Shown here: piece by piece, positions 38,570-51,184 of the stretch
Position numbering within the stretch: the first letter of the stretch is position 1
Layout: each line of letters opens with the position of its first letter
From: Acanthochlamys bracteata
Taxonomy: Eukaryota; Streptophyta; Magnoliopsida; Pandanales; Velloziaceae
NCBI GenBank assembly: GCA_019914995.1
Contig: CM034127.1
Span: 4,092,001-4,156,000, forward strand
Length of the DNA stretch: 64,000 nucleotides
Reading direction: 5' to 3'
Notes under the pieces: generated by a model
Databases searched by the model: none
What the model saw: the letters and a program-made list of their open reading frames with translations, nothing else
What the model was told of the DNA's origin: nothing
Made by a program: the position numbers and the translations under genes

Positions 38570-40122
38570 TCACTTCTCAAATATGCAGATTCCCTCTGGT
38601 CCTGATGAGCTCAACAATCCATTCAACTTATTGTCTTCTTCTTCTTCTTCCAAGCTTCTCTGAAGCATAAGCAACGCCGCCATATCACAGTTCTTATTAT
38701 CAACATGCTCGGAATTAAACCCGTCTTCAGAACTCAACTGGGACGCGACAAACTTATCAAGCGCTCTCCAGTCAGTGACCTTCTCGGGTGTATTTATATT
38801 ATTATTGCACCCTTCTTCATTGTCCAACGGAGAAATCATCATTGGCAAGCTGATGGAGTGCTTTGCTATCGGCAATGAAGGGTTCTCTAACTGCGGAAGC
38901 TGGACAAAGAAGTTGGAGTACTGTTGGAATTTCAGGCTGTCGAGTTCTGTTTCTTGTTTACAGATTTGTTGCTGGAGGTTGTGTGCATGCACCGGCGGCA
39001 GTGGTCTCTGGAGGTATTCGATCGGATTGAGGATGGAGTTCAATCTGCTGGTGGATTCTTCATAGGCATAGCTAGAGTCCCAGGCTTCTGCTGCTCTTGG
39101 TTGCACGTTGGTTCTCTTCTTGAACGCTCTGCAGACAACCCATCCTTCATCCTGCAAAAATGCAATTGATATTAATTTAGAAACAACAAAAGATAAGAAA
39201 GAATGAAACATCCTCTGAAAAGGTGAAGCATGCATAGACATATATGCTGAAAAGAAGAAGATAATAAAAAGAAGAAGAAAAAAAGTTTAATGCTCTAGCT
39301 TTCTAGTAGTCTTCTGACAAATGTATGTGCATGACCGGGCATTGTCTGGTCTGGTCCTGCAGGGCGCTCAAAGTTTCCAACTTTATTGAATATGAAAAAA
39401 ATATATATAAAGCACAAGTTCAGCCATTAGCAGAACATTCTTGCAGATAATATAGTTTAAGCAGCTAGTTGCCATCATTATAACCGGAAAATCTGAAAAA
39501 ACTTGAAATATGTTTTTGGTATAGCTGTTGTTACTTTGAATAATTGTACTGATGATCGAGAGAGTTTCCTCATGGAGCTTACCTGTGGAGGAGCATTCTC
39601 TTCAGACTCAAGCCGGTACTCATGCATGATCCAATCTGTCTTCTGGCCATTAGGGGCTCTGCCTTTGTAGAAGACGAGTGTCTTTCGCATGCCTATGAGT
39701 CTGTTCTTGTCTTGAACGGCCTTGTCCCTTCCCGTCGCCTTCCAAAATCCTGCCATGGTGGCCCTGTTCGTTCTTGTTCCAGTAGGGTACTTTTTGTCCT
39801 TGTGGCTGAAGAAGTACCATTCTGTTTGCTCTTCATACCCAATCCGGCAACGATCTTCAGTATCATCGTCAATGCATCACAAGGTGGGAAAACAAAATTT
39901 TACATCAAGTTCTAAGAGTATACATGAGGAGTGAGATGTGTAAGATTTTGTCAAACCTTGGAGATCCCATGGCTCAATGCGATAAAGATCGATGTCTCTG
40001 ATGACATCGAGATCAATCTTCTGACAAGCCATCTTCTTCCTGAGATAGTATCCAACTAGCTCCTCATCAGTAGGGTGGAATCTGAATCCAGGTGGAACAC
40101 ATGACTCCATTGTCGAGTCCAT
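38570..40122 (-). CDS. VND: NAC transcription factor, VND1/2/3 type
   Basis: Three exons join in frame to 339 residues: 40122-39957, 39854-39583 and 39151-38570. The NAC domain spans about residues 9-159: [68 protein letters not shown], and [10 protein letters not shown]. Exon breaks fall where NAC genes usually have them. The C-terminal half has the VND features [13 protein letters not shown] and [13 protein letters not shown], and ends GICIFEK; Arabidopsis VND1 ends similarly. VND proteins switch on secondary wall deposition and programmed death in xylem vessels. The start [13 protein letters not shown] agrees with family starts. Placement in VND1/2/3 rather than VND4/5/6 rests on the C-terminus and on a HIS1-3-like gene as the next gene upstream; a close paralogue within that clade cannot be excluded. 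Confidence 0.88.
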
Positions 40123-40216
40123 GGCCTACTCAAAGCAGCATATAATACCCTTTCAGAATAAAATTAATCAAACAAAGTTCTCCAATAACACATTTCACTT
40201 GAATCATGAAAGCTAC

Positions 40217-40224
40217 TATTTATA
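40217..40224 (-). promoter_or_regulatory. Putative TATA box of the NAC gene
   Basis: TATAAATA on the minus strand, about 95 bases above the NAC start codon, would give a leader of roughly 60-70 bases. A good sequence match and spacing, but unproven. Confidence 0.5.
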
Positions 40225-43100
40225 ATATTAAAGAAGAGGTTCTAGGCAGACCATGCATGAATACAGGTGTGCGTTGTCTGCCACGACAAAGTTTTCAAGA
40301 AAGCAAAGAAAACAGTTAGCTGGAGTGTGGCCGGATAACTGAAATTTAGTTTCCAGAAACCTGTTAGTTGGAAGCTGGAATGCTCTGATCATACAAGTCA
40401 ATATTAGAGTTTGTGTTGCAGGCGTCTGGATAGGAATTAGAAAAACGGGACGAAGCCGCAGTCCCTGATAATGATGCTGTCTTCATCACCTAAGGTGAAT
40501 GGTGGACGGAATGATTCATTTGCAGCATGCATGTGCACTATTCGTCAACTAAAAAATCATGGCATTCATATTAAAGAAAAGAACTGTAATAATATTAAAC
40601 ATTTGTCATCAGTAAAATAATGTAAGAGGTATACTACATCGTAAACATCAATAAATCTGGCTTCTTTGTTAAATGAAAGATAAGGTTCCTTGGATCAAAT
40701 ACTTAAACAGATGAATAAAGGGAAAACAAACAAAAAGGTCTAGAAAGAAGAGACGTAAAAATGATACATTATGTATTGATGATTAGCATTTTTGAGACTA
40801 AGAATATATGTAAGGTGGTGCCATTGGGATGTTAAAGAAGCTGCAATATTATGGGAGTCAAGAGAGTAATGAAGTCATACGTATGTAATACTACAGTATT
40901 ACTGAAATGTTAAGCATTGAGTAGAAACTTGAGTGCTTAATCACTTCGCATTAATGAAGATCGAACTCACTAGCGTTCCCCAAGCTAGATTTATATCTAC
41001 GTGTACAATAGACGAAGATGTATCTGTTCGTATCTTAGCATGTTTTTATGTTAAAAATCGGTTCATACATTCTCAGATCAATAAAGAAAGGAAGGCAGGC
41101 CTTGCTCAAAGATATCATCCTTACAAACTGGACCACAAGGAACATGAGAGACTATTTCATTTCTCTAATACATTCATTAAAACTAACTGAAACACCGAGC
41201 TTTCTTACCTAGGAGCATGGAGATTCATTTTCCATGCTCACGAGTACGCACGGACAGGGAAAGTACCGCTTGCAAGCTATAGTGTACGGTATTCAGCATG
41301 CGTTCTTAAAGAAAAAAAAATGAAGTTTGAGAAATTTATCAAAACAAAAAGGTTTTGAGAAAGAGCTAACAAAAGGAACGGAGGAGAAGACGTGTTAGTT
41401 TCTTTTCTGTTTTTTGCTTGGATCAGGCCTGATTGAAAGAACAAAGGGACTTAGCAAGGACGCAAAAAGGTTTCACAGCTCTGCACGACTGCTGCATTCC
41501 TGGTTTCTTTGTCTTGGATTTCAATGACAAATAGTACTCCAAAACTAAGTAGAGTCTATTCTGATGGGAAGTAACAGAAGAAGAATGCCTAAGGACAGAA
41601 CAGGTAGTTTGTATATATCTTTAGCTTCCATAGTGAATGTTGGGTGTAGCATTTGTTGGATTCATTGAAAGTGCTATAGTAACACTGAAACAAATGAAGA
41701 AATAAGGCTAGCTACTCCTTTTGGGAAGCAAGAGATAATGAACATGTATATATAACACATTATTGTTACGAAGTGTGGTTCAGGAGAATGGCAGCAGTAG
41801 CGGGTGATCTCAAAAGAAGGCTAAGTAAGGGAGTGTTGATGATCACAAAATTAAAGGAAAGAAGGGAGCATTTTTAATTGTATAGAAACCAAACAGAAAG
41901 AACTACTTTCGATCATCAAAACAGAAACGATTCTTCATGGTTTGTATTGGAGAATTTGATCAAACAAGATCTGGACTTAATTAGAATAGCGCAATTGTTT
42001 CTGTTTGATTGTTTGAGCAGTGAGACAATAAGGATCGATCATGAGGGAATTTTTCTTAAGAAGATCATTACAAAACAAGATGAAGGAAAAACATGATTAC
42101 AATTGGAACAAACTGGAAAAACGACCATATATCAAATTAAATTGATCTGTAAACCATCAATGATTCAAGGAAATGATTTGATCACGAAAATCGTCTTTAC
42201 TTGCTTAGAAGGGAAACTCCGGCCTACTGCAGCCAAAAAAAAGAAAAAATCAAGATCTCTACCTGTCAGTACCACTTGCACTCAGAAAAGGAAAATCTCT
42301 TCTACATTATATTAATTTTAGACTGAACCAATATATACATTGGACATAACTACCAAGCTCCGGTTATAACAACAACGCATGAGTGGCAGTCAATTGAAGA
42401 AGATAAGAGAAGTGATCCTAGCTACAAGTTATAGTAGTTTTAGCAGAAACCCTAACGAATGCGACCTATCGAGTAAGAACCAGTCTTCGCTGGACCGTAT
42501 CACGGGAAAAATCAGTCAGGCAATCTAACAAACACCTCCGAATCGCTATGCCAGACTAATCAATACATCTCACTCCGAAACTGCAAAAGGAAGAAAAGAC
42601 TTGTAGAAGTATACTCACACACCCAAACAATATTCTCATGCCAGCATGATCACCTTATGATACAAGTACACTTACAGTGCTAGTAGTGCTGCTATCAATC
42701 TCCTAGATAGCTCTAGGTAGTTTCAAGAATATTGAATCTTGCAGGCTATATGTTGTTGCAGATGTTTTGTTTTCTGGGAAAAGAATTAAGAAGAAAGATG
42801 GGTGGAGATATAGAGAAAGAGATGAATTGGGTGAAGGAATTTAAGGAAGGGTGTGTATATAAAAAGGAGACCACCAAGGACCCCAAACTCTCTTCATTGC
42901 GCGTGGTTCAGGGTGGTATCAGACGCTTTCTCCCTTCATCCACCACTAGACTGAGTGACGTCACCTCTTCACCTCCTCCTACCACCCTTTTTTTTTCACT
43001 GAAGAAACTTTTGTCACAAACACGCTCTCTGTCCATTTTGTTGGTCTTTGAACAACAATTGTGGCTTATTAGCTCTGTCTGATGCAGTTGTTATTGCACA
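40225..43100. other. Upstream region of the NAC gene
   Basis: No coding exon was recognised. The sequence at 40.2-43.1 kb is less AT-rich than the following spacer and probably holds the cis-regulatory region of the NAC gene. A TATATAAAAA word on the plus strand at about 42,856 is followed by CT-rich sequence and a 116-codon open frame that looks non-coding. Confidence 0.4.
41213..41239. repeat. Perfect 9 bp inverted repeat (hairpin)
   Basis: GAGCATGGA at 41213-41221 and TCCATGCTC at 41231-41239 are perfect inverted copies separated by 9 bases. It is too short for a microRNA precursor and could be a small RNA hairpin, a dyad binding site, or chance. Confidence 0.5.
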
Positions 43101-46100
43101 ATTGGTTTTTGTATTTTTTTTTAATGTTGGGAATGTTGCATTTGATGATATATGATGATGATGATGGTTTGTTAATTGAGTTAAATTTTCAGAAATATAT
43201 TACAGTCCGCCTGTTGGATTGTTGTTTTGACATTCTACGTACGAGTTTAGAGATGTCTAGGATCACTCGAGGGTTTAGCATTTTCAATTTACTTCTTGTC
43301 GCATGGTTAATATGTCCGGGCACATTCAACACATGAGTTTGGCTAAGCTGATTTATTCCGTCGTTTCAGTTTTGATCATTGTATAGTTGCGTTCTTAAAG
43401 ATATCTGCAATTTTTAGTAGAAATCAGGATATATATTTCTTGTTTTATCATCAAAAGATGATGATGGAATAATATACACCATTTCATCAATTGCTTTTGG
43501 AAATGGGACTCGTCACTGGAGTCCAGTGAGACGCAATATTCCATTCTTAAATTTGCCATCTGATGTTAAGACTACTGTTTCACAAGTGTACCTTGGCAAA
43601 AAATGCTGTGCCATAGTATCGGTTTTACCCAATTTCAACATTGCAACAATTGGAACGGCGACGCAGGTTTCTCAAACAACATTGCAATAATATTAAGCAC
43701 GGGTAAGGGTTGTGTTTGCTTGCCAGTTAAAGATCTCTCTTGATTTTTGTTTTTCCTTGAGGCTAACTGTCTTGATTGTAGCTAACTACGGCGAGTTGCA
43801 TGTGTAACTTTTTACCCTCTCGTCATTTCCTATGACAAGAATGCTTGCATTGACCAAAAATTACTTCGCTTTTTCTATTAAGATGTGACAAAAAATTGTT
43901 GATATGTTATTTAGAAATATAAATTAAAAAAATAAATTATTATATAAAATTATTGAAGATGATTTTTTTTGGAAAAATGTAGTTAGTTTTGAAAAAAAAA
44001 TACACTCATAGCTACATCACTAGTTTTCAATGTGTGATATGATATGGATTTTTAGTGATAATTATATGGTTCATGCAAATTGATAATCATGCAATTGGTT
44101 GGACAAGTATGTTGGAGAAGGTATTGCCTGCGGGAAGATGACAAATTCTAAAGCCAGTGTTTAAATGGTGGTTCCCATTTTTTTCTTTTTTCTACGCGTC
44201 GATCGACAGTAGGTTCAACCTCAACAGAGTTCGCTTATTAAAGTACTTCTACTTTACGTAAAAGATAAACAACTAACAAATATATTACTTACAAATTGAA
44301 TGAGAGCGCAAAGAAGAAAAGGTGTTCTATTTTATGTATTTTCAACTTTCTTTTTCTTGTGTTTTTATAGCTTTTCTAGTGCTCAACAGACAGCTTGAAG
44401 AAGAGCGTTCTCTGTTTGTTGAAGTACTCGCAAAATTTTGGCACAGGCTCTTTGGTTTTTTCTTCTTTTTCTTATTTTGGTGGACCTTTAGTTTGATTTG
44501 TTTTAGATTTGCTACATGATTACTACTGCTAAGCGTTTACTAGAATAGTGACCACTATAAGACTTGAACAAGTATTTCTTCTTTTGAACATGTTTTCCAT
44601 TAATTTGGGACATGTATGGTTTCATTGAAAAATAATTTTCTATTTAAAAAAAAAATTATTTGTGAATAATTTTATTATATTTTGTTACGATTAATTTAAT
44701 TTATTATTTGATTCCTGTTCACTTTAATTTCTCACTATATAAACAATATAGTACAAACATTATTTCAAAACACACTTCTAAATACAATCAAATATCAAAA
44801 TTAAATTTAGTTTCCATATTCTATATCCTAGCAACTTATTATTTAGAAATATACTTATCAATAAAATTACTTTTCAAAAAATCACTTCTACTTTATAGCT
44901 TGAATGATAAAAATAATTTAAATATCATTTTGGTAATTTGTTTAAAAAACAGTTGGAAAACACAAATAGTGTAACTTATTTTAGTAACTTGTTTTTATCA
45001 TTTTGTAACTTGTTTAAAATTTTTTTTTTTAGTAACTTATTTTTAAAAAATTCACTTTTAAATAAATAACACACGTACTTACTGAGTAGAAAGCAGCTAG
45101 ACATTCAATATCATTGTGCTGTATAAAGTTTGATAATGGAGAAAATTATATATACAAAACTAAATCACGTATTGCTACCGTTAACATTATTAAATATACA
45201 CAATGGCAAATAATTATTGTAGTCTATTTCTTTTATTCAAGTCAAACTTAAGAATTCTGCTTCATAATTGGATGGAAAACCACCTGATCAACTCTTGAAC
45301 AAATATATGAATATAATGATAACATTTGGACCATATTTCCCGTAGCTTATTCAAAGTGCTTTAATTTTTTTGTATTTTTTTCAGCAATCCACTTATGTCC
45401 TTAGTGTTATTTCCTATACTATACATACTTATAGGATTATCTTTAGCGACAATGATTAGTCTTGATTAAATCTAAAAAGATACATATTTTTCCATACATT
45501 TAGCGGCATCATTAACCTCCATTTCACCAGAAAGGCCACTAATTAGTTTTGTTAAATCAATGAACTAAATGATTATAGCAGCAATTTATTATGAATTTAT
45601 ATTGTTTGACTTCTTATTTAGAATGATTTTAACGGAAGTAGGAAGGTGAAGATGACAAGGTAACAAACAGCAATTATCATAATCATCAAGGCAAGATCTT
45701 GTAGGAGACTTAGCACCTAATGTTTCACCTTCGGCTAGTTATGGCTTTTGGATGAATTGAAAAATAATTAAGCTCTGTTTGTATGTACAGTAATTTTCTA
45801 TATGTATGTGAGAATAATAAGATGACACATCTGATGGAATCACCGGAGTTACTGAAAAATCTTATTCTGTTAATCTATCAAATCAATTATTTGACTAAAT
45901 CAATGGTTATCGCACCCGATCCTGTTACTATTTACGATCAAATCCTTCCAACTCAAAGCCTGACTGAGAGAACCGCACTGTTAACTATTTTCTAGCATTC
46001 GCAGTGGGGCGGCATCCATGCCCGATGTAGGCATACATGGCTCTGGCAGGGCCGGTGCACTGTCGGTCCGCTCTCTCCCTCTTTCACACACAACATAACA

Positions 46101-48210
46101 GGCACACAAAACTCACGTCAATCATGAGGCGAACCGCATCATTGAACTCCTCCTCTACTGCGGGGCCAATGTCCACCACACCACCACCTAAACGCGTCCT
46201 CTCTGCAGCCCTCCGCCGGTGAATGATCAGGTTCTCGACAATTATCTTATCATCAAGCAAAGCATAAACCTCTGAAGTCCTCAAAGGGCCTATATAGATA
46301 GCTACAATGCACCCTCTATTCTCGGTAGTAGTATCTTCACTCTTTATTTTAACACTGTCGGCTATAACTGTAGCTTATAGTTGATCATATTTATTTCCAG
46401 AATGACTCAGAATTATCCACCCATTCATAATAGAAAGATAAATTAGTACCGCTGTAAAATAGATTGTTCGATTCTAATTTAGACGGATGACAAAAGCTAC
46501 AATTTTTCATGTTACTAGTACTATTTTTCTGCTACAAAAAATTCTTTTTCATAAATATAAATTTATTAGTAATGCATTTTATTTATTTATACCAATATTA
46601 AATTTGAAGTTATGAAGAATTTTTAAGATCATTACTAATTTAGCTTTATTTCTTGTACTGGAAATATTAATAAAGGAATTGTAGTTAAAAAATTTGAAAC
46701 GATATTTATTTTTTGACTACATATTGGCATTGATATCGATTAAATAGAATTAAACTTACATCATATATTTTCTTTATAAATTATTGGAACAGTTGATGAT
46801 TTCATTAAAGATCAAAGAATCCAACACTAGCTAGGTAGTAGTACATCTAGAGCTTCTGCTTCAGCTCTACTCCTGTCTTCTGGTGTGTGAATCACAAGCT
46901 TCTTTTTCTTCTTCTTCTTCTTCTTTAGCCTTTTTTCCTTTATGATATTCGCTAGCTTATGATTGCTGAATGTCCACCCCACTATAGCAAATTAAGAACC
47001 CTTGTGTTTAAGAAACAAAACAAAGACAACGTACACCGAAATTGCATATAACTCATTGAAAGAAGATTGATCAATAAGGATTTCGCAACTTCGACAACGA
47101 GGAACAATGGCAAGTTCATAGGTGGGCCTACTGTTGGATATCGATATCATTGCACGAGAAGTATCGAAGACAAGGAGAGAGATGAAGCTTTTGAAACTTT
47201 ACTGGCAGCGTTGAAGCTGTGTAAATTGAGAACGGGTGTGGAAAGGGGAAAGAAGTAGCTCTAGTGTATAGGCTTGAACAGGAATGATATGAATCCTTGT
47301 GTTCTCCACTGTGATATGTTGGTGAAGGAAATGTTTTTTGCAGGCAGATCATATTAATTGAGTACTGAATTACTGATCGAACCTGATATTGATCGATTGC
47401 GACGAAGAATTTAACGCCATCATGAGTATAGTTGGATCACTGCAGCGGAACGAGCTGTATTCTTGTCCACCCATTTCATACTTCAAATATTTTCCTACTC
47501 TCTCTTTCTACTTCAGCTTCTCAATAAAGATTTAGGAAGTGTTTTATTTGGTAAAAATAAATTTTATAAAACTGATTTTGATATATATTAGAAATTATTC
47601 GATTAATTCGAAATAAACTAAATACAAAAAAGAAATTAGAATTTAAAATCTAAACTAATTAAATATTATGCAATTAAAATAAGAAGGCAATTAAAAATAT
47701 TTTAAAAAAAATATTATTCTGAAACAAAAATATTTTTATTTATTTTAAAAATAAGTTTTATTTTTTTATCTAAAAAATATAATTAAATAATAATAAAATT
47801 TTTCTAGATTAAACTTTTTTATACTTTTTAAATTTTTAAGTAAATTCTATATACAATAATAAAAACTTATTATAAAACATAAATTAAAAAATTAGAACTT
47901 ATTTTTTTTAAATGAAATACAAAACAGCCTGAATTCTTTCAACGTATAAGAAGGGGTAACAAGAGATAGATAAGGCATAGGTTTTTTGAGCCAGTTGCAT
48001 ATAGAATCATGTACATTTTACATAAATGTTGTGCAGTGCACTGATCCTATGAAGGATAAACTTGCCATGGCTGCAATGGCTATTTAGCAGGTTTTGTATT
48101 TCCGTTTCAAAATGCCTTGATTATGTTATAGCTTTTTATGGACAAGTATTATTGAAAACAAAATCGAGAAAGGTAATATCCTTTCGTTCATTTTGGAAGT
48201 GGCGATTAAC
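43101..48210. other. Long AT-rich spacer
   Basis: No recognised gene. A GC-richer island at about 45,990-46,290 carries overlapping open frames on both strands (see findings). A CTT microsatellite lies at about 46,902-46,924. About 47,690-47,930 resembles a degraded member of the local MITE family. Confidence 0.45.
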
Positions 48211-48910
48211 GGTCCGTTTGGATTATGAGTAGGCATGAAGAGGAATGATAAAATTAACATATTTTTTATCCCTACTCATATTTGCTAAATCTTCATTAAA
48301 AAAATGATAAAAAACTATTACCAATTATCTTCACTATTTTATGATTAAATATGTATCTAATAAATCGGTGAATACATATGATAATACAAAGAAAAGCAAT
48401 TTCTCTTTTATTTTATTTATTTATTTATTTTTTATCTAATTTAATATTTAATTTTAGTTTAATATAAAATTTCAATTCATATTTATTTTTTATTTAATAT
48501 TTTTAAATTAATACATATTATTTTTTATTATAATAATTTAATTTATTTATTTATTTAATTTTATTAGTAGAGAAAATAATATAATAATATAATTATTTTT
48601 ATAATAATTAATAATTTTATATAATAATAAAAAATTAATCTAAAAATATTATTAATAAATTTTATTTATTATATTAATAAATTAGTTAAATTATATTAAA
48701 TAAAATAATATTAAATATTTGAATTTTTATTAAATATTTACTTTCATTACTAATTTATTTATTTATTTATTTAAATATAATTAATTTATTATTCTTACTA
48801 TATATTTAAATATCATAAAATAAATTAACTATTTTTTTTCATTCATTCTCTTATTATTTTATCTATTCGTACTCCTACTTTTATTTCTTATCTACGATCC
48901 AAACATATCC
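48211..48910. mobile_element. Putative AT-rich DNA transposon remnant with inverted termini
   Basis: The left end GGTCCGTTTGGAT and the inverted right end GGATATGTTTGGAT form short imperfect terminal repeats around ~700 bp of very AT-rich sequence containing TTTA tandem runs. It has no open reading frame. Target duplication is not evident, so the boundaries and class are tentative. Confidence 0.5.
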
Positions 48911-49058
48911 TCAAACAACGGCGGATTGGAACAATCCGTCTATTCTAATCCGTCTCTTTCTTTGGGGCCTACAGCTTTTCCATCTATAACTACCTAGGTA
49001 AATAAATAAATTAGTTATCATGACCCTAATTATTATTTTATTTTATCAGAACTAATAC

Positions 49059-49062
<4 letters not shown>

Positions 49063-49089
<27 letters not shown>
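49063..49089. repeat. (TA)n microsatellite
   Basis: An uninterrupted TA dinucleotide tract of about 27 bases, likely polymorphic in length. Confidence 0.9.
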
Positions 49090-49947
49090 CAAATAACTGT
49101 GATATTAGTCGGCGTTTCCGAGATTGCTTAAATAAAAACATTTAAAACAGAACTTAGTTAGAACTTCTCTAAACATAAAATTTATTGTTTATATTTAAAT
49201 TTATAATTTTATTTAAAATTTAAAATTATTAACTATTATAAAATACCGTAAGTAACAAAATACTAAAATAAATTTTTATAAATAATAATAAGTACCCGTA
49301 AATATGCATTTACTCATCCATGTTCTGGCAATATTCTCCTATTACTGTGATGTCGGCTTAAAGCCTAAAGAGACATGCGGCCTCCAGTTCGGCCGAACGG
49401 GAACCAACTCTAGTAAGTCCAGTCCATTGGCCCAAATTTAACGGGCTTCTTAAAACTTGATACCTGTGTTTAAATTCATACGTTAAACGAACTTCACAAT
49501 CAATCAAACTTAAAGCGTAAATGAACAAAAGAATTTAGAAGGACCCCACACAAATATCAGTCGCGCCGCTGACGATGTTCAAAACTAATCAGCAATCACG
49601 ATCCAGTGATAGGAGAGCGGGCTGACGACGATCCAGTAAGGCAATCGCACGCAATACAAGACTCTGGATTTGAGCATTAAACTCATCAGCGATCTGCCAC
49701 GAATAGAACATATGGAATCGTAAAATCCCTTCAATTACATTCCAGAACATTTCTTCATTGACCATGTTTCGGATAAACACATCCATCTATGATATATTTA
49801 TACATGTAGGTCCCATACGAGAAGGATTTACAAGGGTGTCCAAAAGAAGACCATTGTTCATCACTTGATCTAAGCACGACGACAGATTTACAAACCTATT
49901 GAAAAACACTAGTCAAACTTCCACTAAGATGACGAACAAAAACAGAT

Positions 49948-50780
49948 CTAATTAGCAGCACCAGCGGTTGCTCTCCTAGCCCTCTTAGCAGCAGGAGACT
50001 TGATAGATTTTGGTTGCCTTGGCTTCACAGGAGACTTCATGGACTTGGCCTTCCTAGGTTTAGCAGTAGTAGCCTTGGCAGACTTGGGCTTTCGGTCCTT
50101 TTGACCAGCAGTGGTAGACGTAGCTTTTCTCTTGGCGCCTGTTGTTGCATTGGGTTTCTTTTCCTTAGCAACAGCAACTGCAGTGCTCGATTTCTTCTCC
50201 TTGACTGCATCACGCTTTGGAGAAGACTTCACAGCATCAGAGAGTTTGAATGAAGCCTTCACCCGGACAAGCTTCCCTTTGGCAACAAAATTCTTCAACT
50301 GCACGGCAAGGATTTTGCGGAAATTCGCTGGTAACTCTCCCTTGTGTTTATCCTCCATGTGTTTGGCAATTGCGTAGGGACTCGAACCAGTTCTCTCGTG
50401 CAGATCAACAAGTGCTTCCTTAATCATCTGATCAACATCATAAACAAAAATTATAACACGGTTAGAAATAGAATCGATCAAATCACCAAAACCAAACGGA
50501 CCAAAACTTTAGTACACCCAAAATCAAATCTACAAACAGAAATAAACTAAAAAACCAATCGAAACATGAAAACAGTTGAAAATACAATGGTAAAGAAAAA
50601 TTGAATCAAATTGAAACCAAAAGCTAGACTCCATACCTGGAAATAAGGCGGGTGAGAAAGAGTAGATGAAGCCTTCCCTCCGTTCGTCTTTTTCTCCTTG
50701 GTGGCCTTAGTTACCTTAGGCTTCTTCACTGCTGCTGCCTTCTTCTCCGGCGCAGCCATCACAGTTTCTACGTTGGACAT
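49948..50780 (-). CDS. HIS1-3: Linker histone H1, HIS1-3-like
   Basis: Two exons (50780-50637 and 50427-49948) join in frame to 207 residues. A Lys/Ala-rich N-tail of ~40 residues is followed by the H15 globular domain (about 43-112: SHPPYFQMIKEALVDL, GSSPYAIAKHMEDKH and LPANFRKILAVQLKNFVAKG). A Lys/Ala/Pro-rich basic tail contains RQPKSIKSPAAK, very like the tail of Arabidopsis HIS1-3. The intron splits the globular domain directly after PPYFQ, as in plant H1 genes. Linker H1 binds the nucleosome dyad and linker DNA; the HIS1-3 type is a minor variant induced by drought and low light in Arabidopsis. It is longer than the 167-residue Arabidopsis protein, mostly in the tails. The ATG of MSNVETVM is chosen because the frame above it lacks an ATG. 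An identity as a main H1 variant is possible but less likely. Confidence 0.88.
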
Positions 50781-50892
50781 CTTCACAATAACAAACTGCT
50801 TCAGAGAAACAGAAACCGAGTTTGATGATCTCTATTTGAAAACTTGATAAGGAAATCTTTGTAGTTGAAAAGCTGCAGTAATTTCGCAGCAC

Positions 50893-50900
50893 TATTTATA
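50893..50900 (-). promoter_or_regulatory. TATA box of the H1 gene
   Basis: TATAAATA on the minus strand lies 113 bases above the H1 start codon and suggests a leader of about 80 bases. Confidence 0.6.
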
Positions 50901-51184
50901 GGCAGGATGCTGAAGAATATTTTTAAAAGGATCTTTGCACTGATTGGTTGAAAGGAAAACACACGGATTAACAGATCTGCACCGCCCAAATGGACGGTAG
51001 ATGAGAGGGGCGGTTGGGCGGAGTTATCTGGAAGAACAAGCTGGAAAGGAAGCCTGTTGGGTGGAGTTAGAGAAGGATTGTGTTTTCTCAAAACCCGCTT
51101 TTGGTTTTGTGAGACGGGTTTTCGCCCGTTGATCTGGTGGAAGGCCTTTGAATAAATTACCGTTTGATGAAAACCGGAAAACAT

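Noticed and set aside
42732-43082. 116-codon plus-strand open frame after a TATATAAA word
   Set aside because: Low-complexity, no family resemblance, and better explained as upstream sequence of the NAC gene.
47067-47258. 63-codon frame with a plausible hydrophilic C-terminus
   Set aside because: No in-frame ATG (starts on TTG), no recognised homologue and no clear splice context.
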